Assembly (NCBI GenBank): GCA_016214035.1
Contig: JACRPF010000006.1
Span: forward strand, 1-64,000
Direction: 5' to 3'
From: Spirochaetota bacterium
GTDB lineage: Bacteria; Spirochaetota; Brachyspiria; Brachyspirales; JACRPF01
Length of the DNA stretch: 64,000 bases
Below, in pieces: positions 49,588 to 58,110 of the stretch (positions are counted from its first letter, which is position 1; every line of letters begins with the position of its first letter). Below the pieces are notes generated by a model, which saw only the letters and a list, made by a program, of their open reading frames with translations, was not told the origin of the DNA and did not search any database. A program made the translations under genes and the position numbers.

Positions 49588-49647
49588 ATTGATGAATTGA
49601 TGATGCTTGGAGATATACCTGCATTTTTCTCATTAAAGGGGGCTTCA

Positions 49648-50373
49648 ATGAAATACCGAAAACACATACTGCTTTTATTGGTATGTTGTACTGCCATGGC
49701 ACTTCATCCGCAAAATACCGAAAGCGCTTCGACCGAAACGACGGTACAACCCGACACTCAGGACGCAGATCAGGCCATCATGCAGATGGCATCGGCAAGC
49801 GCCAAAGCGAAAAACTACGAAAAAGCTATAGCACTCTGGAATAAGATCACCCCCGAATCCGCATATTATCAGACTGCACAGAAAAACATAGCAAAGGCAA
49901 GCAGAATGTCCGGAGCGGCTTCGGCCGTAAAAGCGTCCGAGGTGAAACAGCCGGTCGATTCTTCTGTCAGGAGCTGGGCGCTGTCGCTCGAAGCGGGCAA
50001 TGGAGCCATTATTGGCACGACATTGGAATACAGGTTCGGCCTGTTCGGCATCGGTGCCGGTGCCGGATTCGATTATTCTATCGAAAGGATCGTTGCGGTG
50101 GATTATCCAATCCTATTCTTCAGTGGGAGTGCGATCGCGTTTTTCCATTTCCTCGACGAAAGTGATTTCATCATCGACGGCCGTTTACGCGCCGGCTACA
50201 GTTTTTTGCAGACACTGACCGCAGTTGCGACATACGGAGGCGGCATCGAGCTCACGCCGGAAGTCCTTCTTGGCGTATATAATATATACGCAATAGGCTC
50301 GTGCGTTTTCCTATTCTCAAAGGAAATAAATATCATACCGCAGATCGGCATCGGATACCGGCTGCGGTTCTAG
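49648..50373 (+). CDS. Exported TPR-like/beta-barrel protein
   Basis: A 241-residue protein with signal peptide (HILLLLVCCTAMALHPQ). A short helical segment resembling one TPR unit (MQMASASAKAKNYEKAIALWNKITPESAYYQTAQKNIAKAS) is followed by a likely outer-membrane barrel from about residue 110: WALSLEAGNGAIIGTTLEYRFGLFGIGAGAGFDY to the final IIPQIGIGYRLRF, ending in Phe. It starts the same-strand surface series; the next gene begins 19 bp downstream. The ATG at 49648 has AAGGGGG upstream; an ATG at 49597 does not. No named family. Confidence 0.75.
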   Translation: MKYRKHILLLLVCCTAMALHPQNTESASTETTVQPDTQDADQAIMQMASASAKAKNYEKAIALWNKITPESAYYQTAQKNIAKASRMSGAASAVKASEVKQPVDSSVRSWALSLEAGNGAIIGTTLEYRFGLFGIGAGAGFDYSIERIVAVDYPILFFSGSAIAFFHFLDESDFIIDGRLRAGYSFLQTLTAVATYGGGIELTPEVLLGVYNIYAIGSCVFLFSKEINIIPQIGIGYRLRF

Positions 50374-50392
50374 GAAAGGTTCAGGAGGATCT

Positions 50393-51652
50393 ATGCAGAA
50401 GTTCATCGTCATTGCATTGAGCATAATTACCGTATCTGCACTTTTCAGTATCGATTTGTTCCGCGGGAAGCGGGATGCGATTCTGCATGAAGCGGGTGGT
50501 ATAAAATCGCAGATCGAGACCCGGGGACAGACCAACACCAATACGCATGACCCGGCATTGTCCCTCGGCACACCGCAAAATGTCATCGCATATTATAACA
50601 CAGCCGGCGGATATATCATGGTCACCTGGACGCCGGTGACGGGCGCAGCGGGATATAAGATATTCCGCGCCGAGAACAGCGGAGGATATTCGCAGGTGGC
50701 CACACTCAACGCGCTCGGCAATTCATACAGCGATATCGAGATAACCCGCGGCGCCGCCGACAAGACATATTATTACCGGGTGAGCGCATATAAGACCGGT
50801 GTTGAATCCGCTCAATCCGCGTCAACAGGAGCGGTGGTGCCCCATACGGAGATGCCGCCGCAGGTCGTCGCATCGACATTCGATCTTCCGTATGATGTAG
50901 AATGCGTGCTTGTGCTTGATATGGAAAAGCTGAGCGCATCGACTAATTTCATCGACATATACCGATATGTTATGACGAATGTACTGTCAACGAATACCAC
51001 AGCGGTCATCGACGAATTCCAGCTGTCCAACGGGATCAATTTCACCAACACCAATTCGGTAAAGCGTATCCTGGCCGCGGCGCACATGCCGTCTCCGGGA
51101 TCTTCACCTTCCTTCTACGTACTCGCAAACGGTTCCTTTAACCCGTCAGCGACATCGAATTTCATGAGCAACCAGCATTCCGAGTTCGGCACCACGAATT
51201 ATAAGGGCATCACCCTGTACCGGACATCGGACAGCGGCGGCAATTTCGGCTTCTGCGACACGAGCAATTTCATCGTGGGAAGCACCATGTCCGCCGCAGC
51301 AACAATGATCGATGTAACGAACACGAACTCGCTCAGCAGCAACGCTGTGATGATGTCCGAATTGAACCTGTACGGCAACAATGCATTGTACGGTGTCTTC
51401 AGAATGGCGGTAACCAACGCCGTCGACCTGAGTTCATACGGGCTGCCGGCATATGTTACCAACGAGATTCAAAAATACGCGCTTTATATCGGCTTCGGCA
51501 TCGATATGTCCGACACCACGAAAGCGTCGGTATCGGTGAATGTGTATCAGGTCACGAACACCAACGCAAGCCCGATAGCCTGCACGGTGCAGGTGTATAT
51601 CGACAGCACCGAAGTGTTCAATCTGATAAAAAAATATAACACCAACCACTAA
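50393..51652 (+). CDS. Exported Fn3-domain protein
   Basis: A 419-residue secreted protein with signal peptide (FIVIALSIITVSALFS). Residues about 58-145 are a fibronectin type III domain: LSLGTPQNVIAYYNTAGGYIMVTWTPVTGAAGYKIFRAENSGGYSQVAT ... KTYYYRVSAYKTG. The rest is a domain shared with the next gene product: YDVECVLVLDMEKLSASTNFIDIYRYV corresponds to ADCNYVVMINMDSLMNSVVYQRAYQLI, and LYGVFRMAV, KYALYIGFGI and YKGITLYR have counterparts there. This shared domain resembles DUF3352-like periplasmic proteins but is not firmly assigned. AGGAGG precedes the ATG. Confidence 0.8.
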   Translation: MQKFIVIALSIITVSALFSIDLFRGKRDAILHEAGGIKSQIETRGQTNTNTHDPALSLGTPQNVIAYYNTAGGYIMVTWTPVTGAAGYKIFRAENSGGYSQVATLNALGNSYSDIEITRGAADKTYYYRVSAYKTGVESAQSASTGAVVPHTEMPPQVVASTFDLPYDVECVLVLDMEKLSASTNFIDIYRYVMTNVLSTNTTAVIDEFQLSNGINFTNTNSVKRILAAAHMPSPGSSPSFYVLANGSFNPSATSNFMSNQHSEFGTTNYKGITLYRTSDSGGNFGFCDTSNFIVGSTMSAAATMIDVTNTNSLSSNAVMMSELNLYGNNALYGVFRMAVTNAVDLSSYGLPAYVTNEIQKYALYIGFGIDMSDTTKASVSVNVYQVTNTNASPIACTVQVYIDSTEVFNLIKKYNTNH

Positions 51653-51662
51653 GGAGAAGGAC

Positions 51663-53381
51663 ATGAAAAAAACACATATCATGCCGTTTGCCGTCTGCGC
51701 GGCGCTTCTATTCATACTGAGCGGTTGCGGCAAGAACTTCTTCTCTCCGTTGACCGATTCGCCGGATCAGCAGCGCCGGAACGCCCCCGGGGGCTCATTC
51801 CGCGGGCTCTATTCAGGAGAATTTACCGGCGATCAGATGAGCGCGCTCGACACCATCCCCGCCGACTGCAACTATGTGGTGATGATCAATATGGACAGCC
51901 TCATGAATTCCGTAGTGTACCAGCGGGCGTATCAGCTTATTGTGAGTAATTTCATCACGTCAAATAATCTGGCAATGCTCGGCATGTTTGAATCATCAAA
52001 CAATGTGCACTTCAACAACGCGGATTATTTCGATACGTTCGCGTTCGCGGGAAAAGCGCAACTAGCCCGACAGACATATAGTTACAGTAATACTTACTAT
52101 TATGACGACAACAGTTTTACGAACAGCTTCTGGATTACAAACCATTATGACTGCGATCCGGAATTTGCCGCTTACGCAAGCCAGCGCCCATGGTATGTAT
52201 ATAACGACGAGTATGGGCATACGAATATCGATACCGTGAGTGTCCCCGGCAGCATTGTCTATTTATATGCTAGCGGACAGAAAACGACCAACAGATGCCG
52301 ATCAGGGATATCAATTTATGCATACGCCTACGCTGACGGTTCTGTATACACAAACTCATGTAAAAAGATACCCAGTATAAGCACCTATTCTTATTCGTAT
52401 AACACACCGATCAGCACGGCGTACGGACTTTTAACCGGCACCTTCGACCCGGCGGGAACGCTGAGTTTCATGAATATGATGAATGCGGTACAATCCAGTT
52501 ACACCTATACCGGCGTTAACGTGAAAAATCTCGGAGGTTCCGACGACAATTCGCTGCACCTCGGCTTTAAAGGGACATGCAAGCTGTATCTCGCCGGCGG
52601 AAAAACGATGATGAACACGGCACTGGACACAACATCAGCGAATTCCATCCGCAACAATTCCGAACTGTACAACATGCTCAAGGAATACAATCAGGGCGCC
52701 ATCTTCGGTGCACTCCGCACCGATGCCGAACATATCATGACTACGGAAATATGGAACAGCATCCCGAGCGATATCCGCGCGGACGCAAGCAAGTACGATT
52801 ATCTTATCGGCTTCGGCATCGGTTTCAATAATACCATCGAAACGACGGCTAGGATTATCGTGCAGGAACATCTGAATCCGTCGAAACAGCTGTTCCGCGG
52901 TGTCGTAACGCTTCATGTGGGCATGAACGTGATTCTTGATTTTGTGCAGGCAAACGTCACGACGTTATCAAACGAACTCTATACCATGTTCAACAGCGGC
53001 GGGTATAGCGGTCCGACCAGATACGATCCGGATGTATATGAGCCAAACAATTCATTTTTCCAAACAGCCGGTATCGCAGCGCCGACGACAACACCGCAGC
53101 AGACAAGTGAAATAACGCTGAACCCCGGCGAGGAAGACTGGTTCACGATAACGCTTGAAGGAAATGCCAATTTTAAATTCATTGCAAACAGCAGCGCTTC
53201 TGCATATTTTTCAGGCAGAATATATGATGCAACACTCATCCCGGTCGGGTATGTCGACCCATGGAATACGAATACTATAAACACTTCCGGAAAAACAAAT
53301 GCTGTATATTTTATAAAAATATCCATATCTTCAAACGACTATTCTTCCTGGCGCGGGTGTTTACACTACTGGAAAGAATAA
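51663..53381 (+). CDS. Lipoprotein with C-terminal PPC domain, paralogue of the upstream gene
   Basis: A 572-residue lipoprotein, lipobox ILSGC at about residues 18-22. Its central 370 residues share a domain with the 50393 protein (IPADCNYVVMINMDSLMN; LLTGTFDPAGTLSFMNMMN; AIFGALRTD; KYDYLIGFGIGF), but with a Tyr/Ser/Asn-rich insertion (about 130-240, SYSNTYYYDDNSFTNSF). The C-terminus (about 460-560) is a bacterial pre-peptidase C-terminal (PPC) domain: DVYEPNNSFFQTAGI ... LNPGEEDWFTITLEGNANFKF. AAGGAG precedes the ATG. An intrinsic terminator begins 27 bp past its stop. Confidence 0.8.
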   Translation: MKKTHIMPFAVCAALLFILSGCGKNFFSPLTDSPDQQRRNAPGGSFRGLYSGEFTGDQMSALDTIPADCNYVVMINMDSLMNSVVYQRAYQLIVSNFITSNNLAMLGMFESSNNVHFNNADYFDTFAFAGKAQLARQTYSYSNTYYYDDNSFTNSFWITNHYDCDPEFAAYASQRPWYVYNDEYGHTNIDTVSVPGSIVYLYASGQKTTNRCRSGISIYAYAYADGSVYTNSCKKIPSISTYSYSYNTPISTAYGLLTGTFDPAGTLSFMNMMNAVQSSYTYTGVNVKNLGGSDDNSLHLGFKGTCKLYLAGGKTMMNTALDTTSANSIRNNSELYNMLKEYNQGAIFGALRTDAEHIMTTEIWNSIPSDIRADASKYDYLIGFGIGFNNTIETTARIIVQEHLNPSKQLFRGVVTLHVGMNVILDFVQANVTTLSNELYTMFNSGGYSGPTRYDPDVYEPNNSFFQTAGIAAPTTTPQQTSEITLNPGEEDWFTITLEGNANFKFIANSSASAYFSGRIYDATLIPVGYVDPWNTNTINTSGKTNAVYFIKISISSNDYSSWRGCLHYWKE

Positions 53382-53384
53382 GCA

Positions 53385-54833
53385 GTGTTCAAATTAACCG
53401 TTGACAGAAAGGCGGCATACATCGCTGTATGCTGCCTTTTTTTATACACTACGATTCAGGGATTTTCCCTGTTTGATGAATTTTCCCGGTACACCTTCGG
53501 CAAAAATGCGCTTGATACCGTCTCATCTTCACCGAGGGGCAGCTATGCTTTTGCCGAAATGGGAGGACGTAATCTCATAAGCACCTATCGCGCCGTGGAC
53601 GGCGTTACCGACTATGAATATCGTTTCCTTACCGGAAACCTCCGTACAGGCGGTCTCTATGAAGATGCGAACGAATGGATACCCGCGGTGTATGCCGACA
53701 TCGCGGGAACACTGTCGGGTACCGCTGTCACCGGCGGTGATGTTGCGGCCACGGTACGGGTTCCGGATGCGGATGCCCGTTTCGCCGTCATGTATCCGCA
53801 CACGGAACTGATCACCTGCATCGCCGGTGTCAGTGCATACGGGATGCTCGGTTCAGTATACCCGTCGTCGGCATTTGCCGCGGCACGTCTGCGCCATCCG
53901 CTTGTCGATATCGATGTATCGGGTTCGCTCATATCGCTCACGCCGCTGCAGATAGGATGGAACACGCGGACGTACAACGCGTTTTTTCCGTCATCCGCGG
54001 TGAACGCATCCGTAACGCTGAAGATGTTCAAACCGAACATCACCGTCAACGGCGGCTATGCACTGTCATCAGATGCGCTGCTGGCGGGCAATTATGCAGC
54101 CACCGTTGCGCCGTTTTATTCGGCGGGCATCGACGTCTGCTATCCGTGGGAAGAATGGTCGGCCGGCATATCGGCGGGATACGGGACCACCGGCACTAAC
54201 GCACGTCTTGTGGTACGGCAGCTCGGACTTTTCGAGGGAACGACGTTCGATCCGGCCTCAGCGGTCTATCACTATGACGAATATACCGCAGCCGTATTCG
54301 GCGACTATCGTTCCGGCACGATGAAGATCCACGCCGCATTGCAATACGAATACGCGTCTGTCACGGGACAGGCGATAGTGCAGCCCGTCGAATCGTTTTC
54401 ATTCATCTGGGCGGACATCAATGACCGCATAGGACTGACGGCATGGACACTCAGTATTCTGTGGAATAATCCGGTTGTCAATGTCGGCACCGCGGTGTCA
54501 CTTATCGACAATAATGCGCCTCTGATCGCCTATACGGAACATATATCGGTCCTCCTCAGCACGTATAAGCCGCTGCAGACCGATGTACGAACGGTACTGA
54601 CGCTGCTGTTGAATCTCGATCACACCTTCGTCGTCGGAAAATGGTCGATCATCCCGTCCTGTTCGATACTGGTACCATTCATCGTGCGCAGATTCTCCTA
54701 TGACGGCGATGGACACACTTCCTCAACGGCGGAACAGACAACACCCTCGTCATCCGGTGCTATTCAGAAAATCGATGCATATTCCGTACCCCCGTTGGCG
54801 ATAACGCTTCGGGCGGAATACTCTTTCCACTGA
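53385..54833 (+). CDS. Large outer-membrane beta-barrel protein; terminator inside its 5' end
   Basis: A 482-residue protein rich in amphipathic beta strands, ending LRAEYSFH. The signal peptide would be AAYIAVCCLFLYTTIQGFS. The layout after it (LFDEFSRYTFGKNALDTVSSSPRGSYAFAEMGGRNLISTYR) resembles FadL/PorV-like barrels of diderm bacteria. The start is a GTG at 53385, three bases past the previous stop, without a clear ribosome site. A strong intrinsic terminator (53408-53443) falls within codons 8-20, so expression would need readthrough or coupling with translation. No start codon downstream would keep the signal peptide. Confidence 0.7.
   Translation: MFKLTVDRKAAYIAVCCLFLYTTIQGFSLFDEFSRYTFGKNALDTVSSSPRGSYAFAEMGGRNLISTYRAVDGVTDYEYRFLTGNLRTGGLYEDANEWIPAVYADIAGTLSGTAVTGGDVAATVRVPDADARFAVMYPHTELITCIAGVSAYGMLGSVYPSSAFAAARLRHPLVDIDVSGSLISLTPLQIGWNTRTYNAFFPSSAVNASVTLKMFKPNITVNGGYALSSDALLAGNYAATVAPFYSAGIDVCYPWEEWSAGISAGYGTTGTNARLVVRQLGLFEGTTFDPASAVYHYDEYTAAVFGDYRSGTMKIHAALQYEYASVTGQAIVQPVESFSFIWADINDRIGLTAWTLSILWNNPVVNVGTAVSLIDNNAPLIAYTEHISVLLSTYKPLQTDVRTVLTLLLNLDHTFVVGKWSIIPSCSILVPFIVRRFSYDGDGHTSSTAEQTTPSSSGAIQKIDAYSVPPLAITLRAEYSFH
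53408..53443 (+). terminator. Intrinsic terminator inside the coding start of the next gene
   Basis: AAAGGCGGCATAC (53408-53420) pairs with GTATGCTGCCTTT (53427-53439) with one G-U pair and a 6-nt loop, running straight into seven T (53437-53443). This is a canonical Rho-independent terminator for the operon ending at 53381, but it also encodes the signal peptide of the barrel protein. Confidence 0.8.
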
Positions 54834-54890
54834 CCTCTGAACAGACCGGCTTGGCATCATTTCACCGATATCCGCCTATGTGTTTGAGAA

Positions 54891-54917
54891 GGCGCGATAG
54901 TGCGCCATCGTTTTTTT
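54891..54917 (+). terminator. Intrinsic terminator after the barrel gene
   Basis: GGCGC-GATAGT-GCGCC hairpin (54891-54906) followed by ATCG and seven T (54911-54917), 58 bp after the stop at 54833. Confidence 0.65.
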
Positions 54918-54918
54918 C

Positions 54919-54947
54919 TTGTAATATTTTCTCGCATGTGATATTAT
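54919..54947 (+). promoter_or_regulatory. Promoter of the CsgG-like/FG-GAP unit
   Basis: TTGTAA (54919-54924), 17 bp, TATTAT (54942-54947), directly after the terminator; leader of about 62 nt to the ATG at 55017. Confidence 0.6.
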
Positions 54948-55016
54948 CATACCGCATCGGAAGGCAGTGTCCGTTGTAATAATAATAAAATGAGCTTACA
55001 TACGGGAGAAACACAA

Positions 55017-55880
55017 ATGGGTATTCGTGCAGCATATTTTATTTTTTTACTATTATTGATGTCGTCTTTACTTATTGCGGCCCCGAAGAAGATACGCATC
55101 GGCATCATCGATTTCGGCGCGAACGGGACATCGGCCAATGAAGCGCAGGCGATCAGCGACCTGTTCAGGAACGAGCTCGTACGCTGCGGTGCGTTCGATG
55201 TACTCGACCGCAAGAACATGGATGCCGTTCTCAAAGAGCAGGCGTTCCAGCAGACGGGATGCACCGAAAGTTCCTGCGCCGTACAGGTGGGAAAACTGCT
55301 CAACATGCAGTATATGATCTACGGCAAGATCGTTAAGGTGGGTGATTATTTCCTGCAGACGGAGATGATCGACATCGAAACGACAAAGATCGTCAAATCG
55401 TCCAAGGCGCGGTTCGCCGATTTCACCGAGATTGAGAAGCATTTGAAAATAATGGCGTCGGACCTCGCCAACACCGGAGAATATGACTATGAAGAAATAT
55501 CGCTGAGAAAAAACAACGCCTTCGGCGGCGTTGTGCGTAACGGGCTCATCACCGCGGGATGCGCGGCGATAACCGCCACAGGGTTCATCCTGGCCGCTGT
55601 CTATGCCGGTAACGGCGACAGCGTATATGCCGACTATCTCACGCAGAGCAGCACCGACAGCGCAACGCGGCTGGGCGATGAATATTCGTCATTGTATAAT
55701 CTGGCCGACGGTTTTGCCTACGCCGCCGAGGCGGGGGCGGTTCTCGGTACCGTATTCATCACCTGGATGATTGTCGACTGGATGAACTTTTCGCACTATA
55801 ACGGTCTGCAGATGAAATACAAAGTGACGGTCACGCCGAAACCAGATACGCTCGCGGTATCACTGAGCGTACGTTTTTAA
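55017..55880 (+). CDS. CsgG-like protein, third copy
   Basis: A 287-residue exported protein: signal peptide (AAYFIFLLLLMSSLLIAA), then a CsgG/HfaB-like domain (KKIRIGIIDFGANGTSANEAQAISDLFRNELVRCGAFDVLDRKNMDAVLKEQAFQQTGCTESSCAVQVGKLLNMQYMIYGKI). It shares with the two copies at 18-22 kb the Cys pair in GCTxxxCAVQVGKLL and a C-terminal part with two hydrophobic segments (NGLITAGCAAITATGFILAAVYAG and GAVLGTVFITWMIVDWM). Here it precedes FG-GAP proteins rather than NPLDPG lipoproteins. The ATG at 55017 has GGGAGA upstream; ATG 54990 does not. Confidence 0.8.
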   Translation: MGIRAAYFIFLLLLMSSLLIAAPKKIRIGIIDFGANGTSANEAQAISDLFRNELVRCGAFDVLDRKNMDAVLKEQAFQQTGCTESSCAVQVGKLLNMQYMIYGKIVKVGDYFLQTEMIDIETTKIVKSSKARFADFTEIEKHLKIMASDLANTGEYDYEEISLRKNNAFGGVVRNGLITAGCAAITATGFILAAVYAGNGDSVYADYLTQSSTDSATRLGDEYSSLYNLADGFAYAAEAGAVLGTVFITWMIVDWMNFSHYNGLQMKYKVTVTPKPDTLAVSLSVRF

Positions 55881-55893
55881 AAAGGGGACTATC

Positions 55894-58095
55894 ATGAAAC
55901 GTTATATGCTCATCGTCACGATTCTCGCTGTAAGCTCAAGCGTATTCGCCTCGTTGCTGTTTCACAAGAACAGAAACGAAGTGAACAAGCGTGTAAATCC
56001 GGCCGATAAAAAAGCGGAGAATTATCAGGGGTATGAGACAACAAATGCCGCGCAATATGTCACGTGCGTCAATGAACCCGATCTCAGCAACAATATCACC
56101 GGCATAGCGCAGCTGAGCAATCACGGCTGGAAGCCCGTGAAATACATGATCAGCATCGTCGATACGTTCGCGGGTGCCGCCTGGGCCGACATGCCGTCCA
56201 ACCGCATCATGCGCATCGACCTCGCCGCGCACGGACCGAACGCGGTATACACACGATTCATGTTGCCGAACAACGCCGAATGGCGTTGCACGAACTCGGT
56301 CTTCTACGGTGGCGGAACGAACCGCGCGCCGGTGATTGCATCGTTCACCATGAGCCCGGCCGTCGTGAAGCCGGGAAGCAATGCGACGCTCACGGTGGTC
56401 GCGAGCGATCCCGACGGGGACACCCTTTCATACACCTATCTTTTTTCCGGACTTGTCACCAACGGCACCGGGTCATCCATCACCGCACATTCGACATCGA
56501 ACATCGCCACCACCGTGTGGGTGCTGGTCTCCGACACGAACGGCGGCGTCTCATCGAATTTCCTCACGTTCCGGGCTACCAACCTCGCGCCGGTGATCGC
56601 ATCGTTCTCCGGCGTACCGTGGGTGCTCAAGACGAATCAGCAGAGTACGCTTACCGCGAGCGCAAGCGATCCCGACGGCGATCCGGTCGCTTATACGTAC
56701 GAGATTGTGAGCAACGGCGGAACGGTAAGCGGCAGCGGAGCCACGGTCACCTATACCGCGACGAACGTATGGCCTACGGGCATCGCGGCGATACGCGTCA
56801 TCGCATCGGACGGATACGGCGGAAGCGCGACGAACGTGCTTGAAATGCCGGTAAAAGCGTGGCAGAAAATCGGTTCCGGCACCGGAGGGTTCACCGGGAC
56901 GATCGCCGACGGCAGCTGGTTCGGATACTCGCTGTCGCCCGTCGGCGATCTTGACGGCGACGGCATCAATGATTTTGCCGTGGGTGCCGCGGGAAGCGAC
57001 GACGGAGGTACGGACCGGGGCGCGCTCTGGGTACTGCTCATGCAGAAAAACGGCCTTGTCAGAACGAATTACAAAATAGCCGATGGAACGGGCGGTTTCG
57101 GCAGCGGCCTTGCCGACGGAGAGTATTTCGGCTGTTCCGTAGCCACGAACGGCGACATGAACGGCGACGGTGTCGTGGATCTTATCGTCGGAGCGAGCTT
57201 CTGTGCCGATGGCGGTGCGGACAGCGGTTCAGTCTGGGTACTTTTCATGAACTCGAATGCGACGGTCAAATCGAAACAGAAGATCAGCCGCACGTCCGGG
57301 GGATTGTCGAACATCAGCGACGGCGATTGGTTCGGCGGGTCGATCACATCACTTGGAGACTATGACGGCGACGGGGTATACGATGCGGCAATCGGCGCGG
57401 CAGGCACGTCAAACTTCCGAGGCGGCATCTGGATCGTCTCGCTGAAAGCGGACGGCACCGTGAAAACGAACCGCCGTATCGCAAGCAACGAGGGCGGGCT
57501 CTCGTCATCGGCGCTCAGCGTCGGCGATCAGTTCGGCGCGGCGGCATGTTCCTTTGATGTCAACAATGACGGTACGAACGACATACTCTGCGGCGCACCC
57601 CGCGACGACATATCGGCAACGACCGACGTCGGATCGCTGCGCACACTTTTCATGATGAGCAACGGAACTTCATCCGGCAGTATAATCGTGACCAGCAACA
57701 TGAACGGGTTCACCGGGAACATCCTCGGCTCGGATTTCTTCGGTTCATCGCTGGCATATATCGGCGTACTGAACGGTAAACACACCTTCGCCGTCGGCGC
57801 GAGCGGCGATGACAGCGGCGGCCGTTCACTCAGCGGTGCGGTTTGGCTCGTTTCGTTTGACAGTTATGGAAATGCGACCGGCAATGCGAAGATAAGCTAT
57901 ACCGACGGCGGATTCGGCGGAAGCGACATCGCCGCGAGCGACAGGTTCGGCTACGCGGTGGCGCCGGCCGGTGACTGTAACGGCGACAGCATCCCCGATC
58001 TTCTCGTGGGAGCATATGCGACCTCATGCGGCGGCACAGAACGCGGCGCGGTATACCTCATCTATCTGAATAACGACAGTTCGGTCACAAAATAA
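55894..58095 (+). CDS. Exported FG-GAP repeat protein with Ig-like domains
   Basis: A 733-residue secreted protein with signal peptide (YMLIVTILAVSSSVFA). Two Ig/PKD-like domains (about 145-320) each begin with NRAPVIASF or NLAPVIASF and include the cadherin/PKD-like ASDPDGD motif. The C-terminal 400 residues are about six to seven integrin-alpha FG-GAP repeats with Ca2+-binding Asp loops: FGYSLSPVGDLDGDGINDFAVGA, FGCSVATNGDMNGDGVVDLIVGA, FGGSITSLGDYDGDGVYDAAIGA and so on, which fold into a propeller. It is probably an adhesin or surface matrix protein. It starts 13 bp after the CsgG-like gene. Confidence 0.88.
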   Translation: MKRYMLIVTILAVSSSVFASLLFHKNRNEVNKRVNPADKKAENYQGYETTNAAQYVTCVNEPDLSNNITGIAQLSNHGWKPVKYMISIVDTFAGAAWADMPSNRIMRIDLAAHGPNAVYTRFMLPNNAEWRCTNSVFYGGGTNRAPVIASFTMSPAVVKPGSNATLTVVASDPDGDTLSYTYLFSGLVTNGTGSSITAHSTSNIATTVWVLVSDTNGGVSSNFLTFRATNLAPVIASFSGVPWVLKTNQQSTLTASASDPDGDPVAYTYEIVSNGGTVSGSGATVTYTATNVWPTGIAAIRVIASDGYGGSATNVLEMPVKAWQKIGSGTGGFTGTIADGSWFGYSLSPVGDLDGDGINDFAVGAAGSDDGGTDRGALWVLLMQKNGLVRTNYKIADGTGGFGSGLADGEYFGCSVATNGDMNGDGVVDLIVGASFCADGGADSGSVWVLFMNSNATVKSKQKISRTSGGLSNISDGDWFGGSITSLGDYDGDGVYDAAIGAAGTSNFRGGIWIVSLKADGTVKTNRRIASNEGGLSSSALSVGDQFGAAACSFDVNNDGTNDILCGAPRDDISATTDVGSLRTLFMMSNGTSSGSIIVTSNMNGFTGNILGSDFFGSSLAYIGVLNGKHTFAVGASGDDSGGRSLSGAVWLVSFDSYGNATGNAKISYTDGGFGGSDIAASDRFGYAVAPAGDCNGDSIPDLLVGAYATSCGGTERGAVYLIYLNNDSSVTK

Positions 58096-58110
58096 CAATA
58101 AGGATCTGTT

